From: Adhaeribacter terrigena
Lineage (GTDB): Bacteria > Bacteroidota > Bacteroidia > Cytophagales > Hymenobacteraceae
Assembly (NCBI RefSeq): GCF_016623615.1
Contig: NZ_JAEHFX010000005.1
Span: forward strand, 186,001-250,000
Direction of reading: 5' to 3'
DNA: 64,000 nt
Of this stretch, positions 57,739 to 64,000 are shown piece after piece. The notes beneath the pieces are model-generated. The model was not told the origin of the DNA. It did not search any database and saw only the letters and a list, made by a program, of their open reading frames with translations. The number at the start of each line of letters is the position of its first letter. Position 1 is the stretch's first letter. Position numbers and translations under genes: made by a program.

Positions 57739-58242
57739 ATGCTTTTACAACGAACATTATTTGCGGCCTTATTTTTTCTGTTCATAGGTTCTGGCGTTTC
57801 GGCGCAGACTGCCAAGCCTAACATTTATAATCCGCAGGCCAACGCCGCTGCCGAAATGCAACAAGCCATAAAAACTGCCAAAGCCCAGAATAAACACGTG
57901 CTGCTGCAAATTGGCGGAAACTGGTGCTCCTGGTGCATTAAATTTCACAACTTTACCACCACCGATGCACAGCTCGACTCGGCGTTGCGGGCAAATTACG
58001 TGGTGCTGAAAGTAAACCACAGCAAAGAAAACCAGAACCTGGAGGTGTTGCAGAAGCTGGATTATCCACAGCGGTTCGGGTTTCCGGTTTTTGTAGTGTT
58101 AGATGGCGAAGGCAAACGTTTGCATACCCAGAATTCGGCTTACCTGGAAGAAGACAAAGGCTACAGCAAAAAAAAGGTGCTGGAGTTTCTGGGCCATTGG
58201 TCTAAACCAGCGCTGGAGCCCGAACGCTATAAAAAACGCTAG
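57739..58242 (+). CDS. secreted thioredoxin-family protein (WCSWC)
   Basis: The ATG at 57739 gives 167 residues with a signal peptide (cut after VSAQ). The active site is GGNWCSWCIKFHNF, a CxxC pair preceded by the normal Trp; the cis-Pro region reads RFGFPVFVVLDGEGKRLH. Similar to DUF255-type periplasmic thioredoxins. Its end AAA CGC TAG lies in a 29-bp repeat. RlpA follows. Confidence 0.88.
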   Translation: MLLQRTLFAALFFLFIGSGVSAQTAKPNIYNPQANAAAEMQQAIKTAKAQNKHVLLQIGGNWCSWCIKFHNFTTTDAQLDSALRANYVVLKVNHSKENQNLEVLQKLDYPQRFGFPVFVVLDGEGKRLHTQNSAYLEEDKGYSKKKVLEFLGHWSKPALEPERYKKR

Positions 58243-58261
58243 GGTTTATGCCTTCAAAAGT
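58233..58261 (+). repeat. 29-bp interspersed repeat forming a stop codon
   Basis: AAAACGCTAGGG through TCAAAAGT; supplies the Lys-Arg-TAG of the thioredoxin gene. Confidence 0.85.
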
Positions 58262-58298
58262 CCTTTACTTTCACGCTAAGCCCGAAATAAACAACCTT

Positions 58299-58679
58299 AT
58301 GCATTTTATCAGATCTTTTTTTTACGCCGCTGCATGCTTTTTAATGTTCCTGCTGGCTGGCTGCGCAAGCACCTATACCGAAACCGGCAAAGCGTCTTTT
58401 TACAGCAGCAAACTGGAGGGCCGGAAAATGGCCAACGGCGATAAGTACCGGCCGGGCAAGCTGACTGCAGCGCACAAAACCCTGCCCTTTGGCACCCGCT
58501 TAAAAGTTACCAACCTCGACACTAAGAAATCGGTGAAAGTGAAAGTAACCGACCGTGGTCCGTTTTCTCCGGGCCGGGTGGTAGACCTTTCTTATAAAGC
58601 GGCCGATAAAGTTGATATGATAAAAGCCGGCGTGGCGCCGGTGAAAATTAAAGTGATCGGGAAGAAGAAAGAATCCTGA
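58299..58679 (+). CDS. rlpA: RlpA-like lipoprotein (septal ring)
   Basis: The ATG at 58299 gives 126 residues with lipobox LAGC. The double-psi barrel matches RlpA: GKASFYSSKLEGRKMANGDKYRPGKLTAAHKTLPFGTRLKVTNLDTKKSVKVKVTDRGPF and VVDLSYKAADKVDMIKAGVAPVKIKV. RlpA cleaves denuded peptidoglycan glycans in some species; the key DRGPF and AAHKTLPFG motifs are intact. There is no SPOR domain. Confidence 0.93.
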   Translation: MHFIRSFFYAAACFLMFLLAGCASTYTETGKASFYSSKLEGRKMANGDKYRPGKLTAAHKTLPFGTRLKVTNLDTKKSVKVKVTDRGPFSPGRVVDLSYKAADKVDMIKAGVAPVKIKVIGKKKES

Positions 58680-58851
58680 TCTGACAACGCTGCGGCTGCC
58701 CGGCCAGGTTTTCCCGGAGTTGTTTTTTTTCAGCAGGTTAACGCTTGCCTGAAATTATCATAAAAATTAAAAAATAAATACGGCGGGCAACTGCCGGAGG
58801 CGAATCGGTGTCTTGTTATTTAAGGAAGTTATTTTAATCAGAGGTTGGAGT

Positions 58852-59217
58852 ATGAAGACGTTATTTACGCTTGTTTTTTTAGGAGTGGCCCTTAGCGGAG
58901 CCGCCCAAACCAGTATTTCAGAATCTGAACTGGCCCACAATGCTACCACCATCAGCCGGGTAATGGCAAAAAAGCTGCAGTTGAACGAGCAGGAATATAT
59001 TCAGATAAAAAGCCTGACCTTAGAAAAACTGCGGACCGTGAATGAGATCATAGAAAACTATGCTTACAACCCCACCTTGCGCAGCCTGAAACTGGAAGAA
59101 GCGGAAAATGCTTACCAGCGGCAGATCCGCCACGCTTTAAGCGCCAGGCAGGTAGAACAATACCTGGCCCGGCACGAAGAAGCTGAATCGGTTTTAACCA
59201 GTATGCCCCTGGAGTAA
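58852..59217 (+). CDS. small secreted helical protein
   Basis: The ATG at 58852 gives 121 residues with a signal peptide (cut after GAAQ) then a mostly helical region: SELAHNATTISRVMAKKLQLNEQEYIQIKSLTLEKLRTVNEIIENY, resembling Spy/CpxP-like or DUF4168-type periplasmic chaperones only in being a helical hairpin. No family confirmed. Confidence 0.65.
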   Translation: MKTLFTLVFLGVALSGAAQTSISESELAHNATTISRVMAKKLQLNEQEYIQIKSLTLEKLRTVNEIIENYAYNPTLRSLKLEEAENAYQRQIRHALSARQVEQYLARHEEAESVLTSMPLE

Positions 59218-59260
59218 AGCAAAAAGAGTAACGCAGCAATTGTAATTGCTGGAAACATAA

Positions 59261-59286
59261 ACCAGCCCGAAAGGGCTGGTTTTTTT
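59261..59286 (+). terminator. intrinsic terminator
   Basis: ACCAGCCC / GGGCTGGT stem with GAAA loop, then T7. Confidence 0.93.
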
Positions 59287-59302
59287 ATGAGCGGTTTCCA
59301 GA

Positions 59303-59331
59303 AAAACGCTAGGGTTCAGGCCCTAAAAAGT
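59303..59331 (+). repeat. 29-bp interspersed repeat with a perfect central stem
   Basis: AAAACGC, TAGGG, TTCAGG, CCCTA, AAAAGT. Confidence 0.92.
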
Positions 59332-59408
59332 GTCTTTGTTTACAGTTGCAGGCAACGGTTGCGGCCAAACCTGCGAAATATATATGTTAATCTGGAAATT
59401 TTTATTTA

Positions 59409-59437
59409 AAAACGCTATCTTTAGTTGTTACAAAACT
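59409..59437 (+). repeat. 29-bp interspersed repeat in a gene leader
   Basis: AAAACGCTATC through ACAAAACT, ending 9 bp before the start of the giant gliding-type protein; supports that start. Confidence 0.65.
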
Positions 59438-59446
59438 GCCTCCTTT

Positions 59447-62400
59447 ATGTATCAAACACTTACACGCTTAAGCTTGCTGGTCTTTGCGCTGGCTGCGTTC
59501 ATTAATCCGGCAGCCCTTGCCGGCAATCTTCCTTCCGGCGATTTCGGCGAAACCAAAAGCCTGGAATTCATTCAGAACCGCAACCAGTGGAATAGCGCCA
59601 TAAAATACCGGGCAGCTCTGCGGGGCGGCGACCTGCTGTTGCTGCAAAACCAGTGGGTTTATAGTTTTTACGATGGAGCCGAATTAGGCAATCACAGCCA
59701 CGGCGGCCCTAAAAAAGAAAAAGTAGGCCACACCAGCGAATATATCCGCGCACATGCCTATACGGTTTCTTTTCTGGGCGGCAACGCTAACCCTGAGCTG
59801 ACTACCGAACGACCTACGCCCGGCTACCGCAATTATTTTATTGGCAACGATATTTCGCATTGGGCTTCCGAAGTAAAGGCGTTTGAAGAAGTGCAGTACC
59901 AGGAAATTTATAAAGGCATCACCGCCAAAATCTACGAACACGAGCAAAAGCTGAAATACGATTTTGTGCTGGAAGCCGGTGCCGACCCGAAACAGATCCG
60001 GATGCAGTACGACGGCCCGGAACACATGCAGCTGGTAAACGGCGACTTGGTTATTAAAACTTCCGTGAACACCGTAACCGAGCAAAAGCCCTATGCTTAC
60101 CAAATCGTAGACGGCAAGCAAAAAGAAGTACCCTGCAAATTTCAGCTGAAAGATAATGTTGTAACCTTCGTTTTCCCGAAAGGCTACCGCAAAAAAATAC
60201 CGCTGGTTATTGACCCGACCCTGGTTTATTCTTCTTACAGCGCTTCTACGAGCGATAACTGGGGCTTTACGGCTACCTACGATAATGCCGGCAATATTTA
60301 TTCCGGTGGCGTGGTATTTCACGTACAGCCATTCGGGGGAGGCCCGAGCCCAGGAAACTTCCCGGTAACTACAGGTGCTTATCAGGTCTTGAAGTCTGGG
60401 ATGTCTGATATCGGCCTCATGAAATTTAACCCGAACGCATCCGGAGCGGCCAGCCGTGTTTGGGCTACTTATTTAGGTGGTAATGGCATTGAAGCGCCGC
60501 ATAGTCTGGTCACGAATAGCTTAAGTGAGCTTCTGATCCTGGGTACTACCAGTTCCAATAACTTTCCAACCCCCAATGGCTTCGATACCAGTTATAACGG
60601 GGGCACTTTAATCGATCCGCTGGATAATGGCCTTGCTGAGTACCTGCTATACCAGACCGGTTCAGATATTTTCGTTTCGAAGCTGAATGCTAACGGAACG
60701 GCAATGGTTGGTTCTACTTACCTGGGCGGGAGTGGCAACGACGGCTTATTGACCATCACTTCGCCGCTGGTAAAAAATTACGGCGACCAGTTTCGCGGCG
60801 ACATTACGGTAGATGCTTTCGACAACGTTTATATTGCTTCCTCTACTAATTCATTAAACTTCCCTTTGCAAAATGCCTTTCAGGGGATGCAAAATGGCTT
60901 TAACGATGCGGTAGTATGTAAACTTTCGCCCGGCCTGAATAATTTGCTCTGGAGCTCTTACCTGGGTGGCTCTGGCATTGACGCTGCCTATTCTATTCAG
61001 ATAGACACTCAAAATAACGTATACGTTTGCGGCGGAACTACAAGTACCAATCTTTCGCAAACGGCCGGAGCCTGGAAAACCACCAATGGTATGGGCATTC
61101 TTCCGGTAGATGGCTTTGTGAGTAAAATTACGGTGACCAACAACGTGCCTGCTTTATTCCGTACATCTTATATAGGCACTACGGTTGGGCAATCGGGATC
61201 CTTATCCGGTTACGACCAGGCTTATTTCTTACAGCTCGATGCTGCTAATAATGTGTACCTGCTGGGCCAATCGGCCGGAAATTATCCGGTAGTACCGCCA
61301 ACGCCCGCCCCGGCTACATTTTTCTCTACAACTGTCGGGCATCAGTTCATTCAGAAATTATCTGCCGACCTCACGACATCTCTTTTCTCTACCCGTTTCG
61401 GCTCCCCGAACGGACAATTCAATATTTCGCCAACTGCTTTTCTGGTAGATAATTGCGAACGTATTTTTATTTGTGGCTGGGGAGGTGGAACCAATAATTT
61501 AAGTTTAAATTATGTTGGAGGCACCACTGTAGGGTTACCGGTAACCCCGAATGCGATGAAAATGACTACCGATGGAAATGATATTTACCTGGCGCAGTTC
61601 TCGCAGAATCTTGCTCAGCTGGAATACGCTACATTTTTCGGAGGAAATCAAGCCGGTACAAGCGGCGAACACGTAGATGGCGGAACCTGTCGTTTCGATA
61701 AACGCGGCATTGTTTACCATTCTCTTTGTGCCGGTTGTGGTGGGAATAGCAATTTCCCGGCAACGCCAAATGCCTGGTCTACAACCAATGGCAGCACCAA
61801 CTGCAACAATGCCGCGTTTAAATTCGATTTTGCAGTAACCAGTGCCATTGCTGGCGGTACGCAGAAAATCTGTGCCAATGCCGGGCCAACGCAAATCACG
61901 GGCGCCAGCCCGGCAGGTGGCGTCTGGACCGGGACTGGCGTTACGCAGGCGGGCGTGTTTACGCCTTCGCAGGCTTTGATCGGAACGCACTTGCTCACCT
62001 ACACCACTACTGTGGGGGCCTGCGTAAGTTTTGCTACTAAAACTGTAACAGTGGTGCCCGAAACGCCAGCCGTGATCGATCCGATAGATTCAGTTTATTG
62101 TATTTATTCGCCCGATATAACCCTGAATGGCAACCCAACTGGTGGAAGCTGGAGCGGTACCGGCGTGAAGAACGGAAACCAGTGGTCGGCTGCTACGGCC
62201 GGGCCGGGAAATCACATTATAACCTATTCTTTTACCGACACGGTAGGCTGCATTTCTACCGCTACCAAAAATGTACGGGTAGCGCTGCCGGTTACCCCAA
62301 ATGCAGGGCCTGACGAAGGTATTTGCGCCATTTCCGATCCGTTCCAGTTAACCGGGGCCACGCCGGCGGGCGGAGTATGGAGCGGTAACGGCGTTTCGGC

Positions 62401-63019
62401 AAACGGAATTTTTACGCCAAGCCCTAACCTGATCGGTACGCAAACCCTTACCTATACCATTACTTTGGGTACTTGTAAATACATCGCTACCAAAAAGATA
62501 CAGGTAGACCCGGTTCCGGATGTTTTTGCGAAACTGGATTTCGGGAATTGCGGTACCGACACTGCTGCCACAGGTTTTGCCCCGCTAAAAATAAACTTCC
62601 AGAATAATACGCCGATCGGCAAAAGTTATACCTGGGATTTCGGCGACGGCACCAAGTCTACTGAACCAAACCCGGAACATATTTATACCCAGCCGGGCAC
62701 TTATGTAGTGAAACTCACCACTGATTTTGGCCGGGGCTGCGTGCGCGAATCTACGGTAAACACGGTAACAGTAATAAAAGAAAAGATCCCGAATATTATT
62801 ACCCCGAACGGCGATAAACTGAACGATAACTTTGTACCCCAGGTGAGTTGTAACCCAACCAGCCTTACCATTTACAGCCGCTGGGGTCACGTGATCTATA
62901 AAAACGAAAATTACAACGGCGAATTCAACGCCGATAAGATCAGCAGTGGCACGTACTATTACCACATCCTGGATACGCAGGGCCGCAACTGGAAAGGCTG
63001 GCTCGAAATCCTGAAATAA
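59447..63019 (+). CDS. giant secreted protein with SBBP propeller, PKD and gliding-type C-terminal domain
   Basis: The ATG at 59447 gives 1190 residues with a good signal peptide; an in-frame extension to 59330 runs through a repeat and is rejected. The N-terminal part (FIQNRNQWNSAIKYRAAL...) looks like DUF7948. SBBP-type seven-bladed repeats follow (VWATYLGGNGIE, GSTYLGGSGNDG, WSSYLGGSGIDA, YATFFGGNQAG). A pair of Ig-like repeats (AGPTQITGASPAGGVWTGTGV, EGICAISDPFQLTGATPAGGVWSGNGV) leads to a PKD domain (YTWDFGDGTKSTEPNPEHIYTQPGTYVVKL) and a CHU-type end (IPNIITPNGDKLNDNFVP ... SGTYYYHILDTQGRNWKGWLEILK), the type B T9SS sorting signal. Likely displayed on the surface. Confidence 0.93.
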   Translation: MYQTLTRLSLLVFALAAFINPAALAGNLPSGDFGETKSLEFIQNRNQWNSAIKYRAALRGGDLLLLQNQWVYSFYDGAELGNHSHGGPKKEKVGHTSEYIRAHAYTVSFLGGNANPELTTERPTPGYRNYFIGNDISHWASEVKAFEEVQYQEIYKGITAKIYEHEQKLKYDFVLEAGADPKQIRMQYDGPEHMQLVNGDLVIKTSVNTVTEQKPYAYQIVDGKQKEVPCKFQLKDNVVTFVFPKGYRKKIPLVIDPTLVYSSYSASTSDNWGFTATYDNAGNIYSGGVVFHVQPFGGGPSPGNFPVTTGAYQVLKSGMSDIGLMKFNPNASGAASRVWATYLGGNGIEAPHSLVTNSLSELLILGTTSSNNFPTPNGFDTSYNGGTLIDPLDNGLAEYLLYQTGSDIFVSKLNANGTAMVGSTYLGGSGNDGLLTITSPLVKNYGDQFRGDITVDAFDNVYIASSTNSLNFPLQNAFQGMQNGFNDAVVCKLSPGLNNLLWSSYLGGSGIDAAYSIQIDTQNNVYVCGGTTSTNLSQTAGAWKTTNGMGILPVDGFVSKITVTNNVPALFRTSYIGTTVGQSGSLSGYDQAYFLQLDAANNVYLLGQSAGNYPVVPPTPAPATFFSTTVGHQFIQKLSADLTTSLFSTRFGSPNGQFNISPTAFLVDNCERIFICGWGGGTNNLSLNYVGGTTVGLPVTPNAMKMTTDGNDIYLAQFSQNLAQLEYATFFGGNQAGTSGEHVDGGTCRFDKRGIVYHSLCAGCGGNSNFPATPNAWSTTNGSTNCNNAAFKFDFAVTSAIAGGTQKICANAGPTQITGASPAGGVWTGTGVTQAGVFTPSQALIGTHLLTYTTTVGACVSFATKTVTVVPETPAVIDPIDSVYCIYSPDITLNGNPTGGSWSGTGVKNGNQWSAATAGPGNHIITYSFTDTVGCISTATKNVRVALPVTPNAGPDEGICAISDPFQLTGATPAGGVWSGNGVSANGIFTPSPNLIGTQTLTYTITLGTCKYIATKKIQVDPVPDVFAKLDFGNCGTDTAATGFAPLKINFQNNTPIGKSYTWDFGDGTKSTEPNPEHIYTQPGTYVVKLTTDFGRGCVRESTVNTVTVIKEKIPNIITPNGDKLNDNFVPQVSCNPTSLTIYSRWGHVIYKNENYNGEFNADKISSGTYYYHILDTQGRNWKGWLEILK

Positions 63020-63024
63020 ACGTT

Positions 63025-63053
63025 AAAACGCTATGCTTTTCAGCGCTAAAACT
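63025..63053 (+). repeat. 29-bp interspersed repeat
   Basis: AAAACGCTATGCT, TTTC, AGCGCTAAAACT, starting 5 bp past the stop codon. Confidence 0.88.
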
Positions 63054-63100
63054 ATAAAACCGAAATGTTGATCACGTATTAAAGACTCGATCTGAAAAAG

Positions 63101-63136
63101 AAAAACCTCCGGCAAAGCTTTGCCGGAGGGTTTTTT
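63101..63136 (+). terminator. intrinsic terminator of the giant protein gene
   Basis: AAAAACCTCCGGCA / TGCCGGAGGGTTTTTT stem. Confidence 0.93.
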
Positions 63137-63253
63137 ATGAAACAGCATTAGGCCAGGATATCTGCTTGCCTAAATTCAAATGCCGCCGTGAGCAAGGAAT
63201 TCATATTCTGGCTTATTGGCTGGTACGAGCTAAAAACTTACCCCAGCCAATAA

Positions 63254-63982
63254 TTACTTGCCGCCATTGGTCGTGGAAAGATCCGCTTCTATGCAGTTAA
63301 TGCGCGCGACGCTGGCAACCGGCGGAACCGCCTGACAGATAACGGCATTCTGGTAACGGTTGTCGCGTTGCATCAGTTCGTAGCCAATTATGTAACGCTG
63401 GCCATTCACGAGCTGTAAACCCTGCACATTGGTTTCCCAGGGCTGCAGCAAGGTGCCATCGTCCAGGCGCAGCCAGATATTAGCCCACACACCGGCGCCG
63501 CAAATTACGGTTTCGGCAGTGGCGTAGATGCTGCAGTTTTGCGGGCCTGGTTCGGCGCCGCAAAAAGGAAGTGCTTCGGCGCAGGTAATTTTTATGGCTT
63601 GTTCCGGCAATTCAGTAGCCACCAGGTAATTGCAGATAATAGCGTTTTGGGGATTCTGTTCTACCACCTCGTAGGCAATTTTCAGCTGCATGCCTTTTTT
63701 CAGTTCGGGCAGGTTTACCAGGCTGGAAGTTGGCATGAGTAGTTTGCCTTGCTCGGTGCGGAACCAGAAATTGCCTTCTGAACTCTGCCAGCAGCCATCT
63801 TCCTCTACCGTTACCAGGGTGTTGCAAACGCCTTTAGGTTCCGGGTCTTCGCCGCATCGGGTTATATCGCAACCTGAAAGGCCGAGCATGAGCAAAGCCA
63901 GGAAACCGTAAATTGTGTTTTTCGGGCGGAAGCTGCTTTGTAATTTTGCCGGGTTCCGGCGCAGCCATTCATAATTTTTCAT
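63254..63982 (-). CDS. predicted lipoprotein with two Cys-rich similar halves
   Basis: The 242-residue frame has a lipobox LSGC near residue 38, preceded by an unusually long N-terminus; an internal start could shorten it. The mature part is two related units, each with a GCW/GVW start, an xWFR/IWLR-type strand, LLxP, and a GMQLKIAYEV / GQRYIIGYEL block followed by NAIIC / NAVIC. Regular Cys residues suggest disulfide bonds. No named family. Placed beside the giant surface protein; the 5' end is 18 bp from the window edge. Confidence 0.75.
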   Translation of the reverse strand: MKNYEWLRRNPAKLQSSFRPKNTIYGFLALLMLGLSGCDITRCGEDPEPKGVCNTLVTVEEDGCWQSSEGNFWFRTEQGKLLMPTSSLVNLPELKKGMQLKIAYEVVEQNPQNAIICNYLVATELPEQAIKITCAEALPFCGAEPGPQNCSIYATAETVICGAGVWANIWLRLDDGTLLQPWETNVQGLQLVNGQRYIIGYELMQRDNRYQNAVICQAVPPVASVARINCIEADLSTTNGGK

Positions 63983-64000
63983 AGTAATTCGGTTTTAAGA

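Noticed and set aside
57489-57821. 110-residue frame upstream of the WCSWC protein
   Set aside because: It overlaps the real signal peptide in a different frame; the Lys/Arg-rich sequence looks random.

Overview
The window is chromosomal DNA of a Bacteroidota bacterium, most likely order Cytophagales and plausibly family Hymenobacteraceae. Lineage evidence is type IX secretion and gliding genes (PorP/SprF, GldJ, a giant protein ending in a gliding-type C-terminal domain), a DUF4175 membrane protein, promoters of the TTTG / TAnnTTTG type, starts mostly without Shine-Dalgarno sequences, and moderate GC. No rRNA, CRISPR array, intact insertion sequence or prophage is visible. The genus is inference.

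Layout. 1-7.2 kb: partial DUF4175 protein, exonuclease III, AhpD-like protein, ComF, GldJ and PorP/SprF. 7.3-17.3 kb: AsmA-like protein, DUF4382 lipoprotein, DinB, DgkA, an alpha/beta hydrolase, lipoproteins and fumarase FumC. 17.4-23 kb: three tandem paralogous outer-membrane barrels and envelope proteins. 23-28 kb: two thioredoxin-like paralogues, a gene-poor stretch with a strong hairpin, a cold-shock protein, tRNA-Glu, initiator tRNA-Met and a BamA/TamA-type barrel. 28-33.7 kb: HemW, a cyclase, a sulfur-related leader and operon, then L27 and L21. 34-39 kb: NrdB and NrdA separated by an orphan antitoxin-like gene and three tandem secreted paralogues. 39-42.3 kb: AT-rich OLD-family nuclease, a RelE/ParE toxin-antitoxin pair and a small STAS-like protein. 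42.5-53 kb: T9SS cargo, SdiA-regulated-type protein, PepSY-like protein, a repeat-rich gap, a two-component system, DOPA-dioxygenase-like enzyme, and Rrf2 with oxidoreductases. 53-64 kb: two Hsp20 proteins, small envelope proteins, RlpA and a 1190-residue gliding-type protein.

Two observations stand out. First, at 30.9-31.3 kb there are two consecutive short ORFs rich in Cys codons. Each is followed by an intrinsic terminator whose 5' arm is perfectly complementary to the end of its ORF (8 bp in one, 9 bp in the other, with different sequences). This is the architecture of tandem ribosome-mediated transcription attenuators. The gene they precede encodes a stand-alone sulfite-reductase C-terminal-like domain that has lost its Fe-S cysteines. 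Cysteine control of that operon is an inference, but it is coherent.

Second, a 29-bp interspersed repeat occurs about 45 times. It begins AAAACG(C/G)TA, ends AAAA(G/C)T and often has a small central dyad. It is almost confined to gene ends and leaders, often sits next to intrinsic terminators, and in three genes supplies the final Lys-Arg-TAG. Other, rarer repeat families (a 235-bp element in two inverted copies, long hairpin elements, a TCTGAACACGAT family) fill the gaps at 32-33 kb and 45-46 kb.
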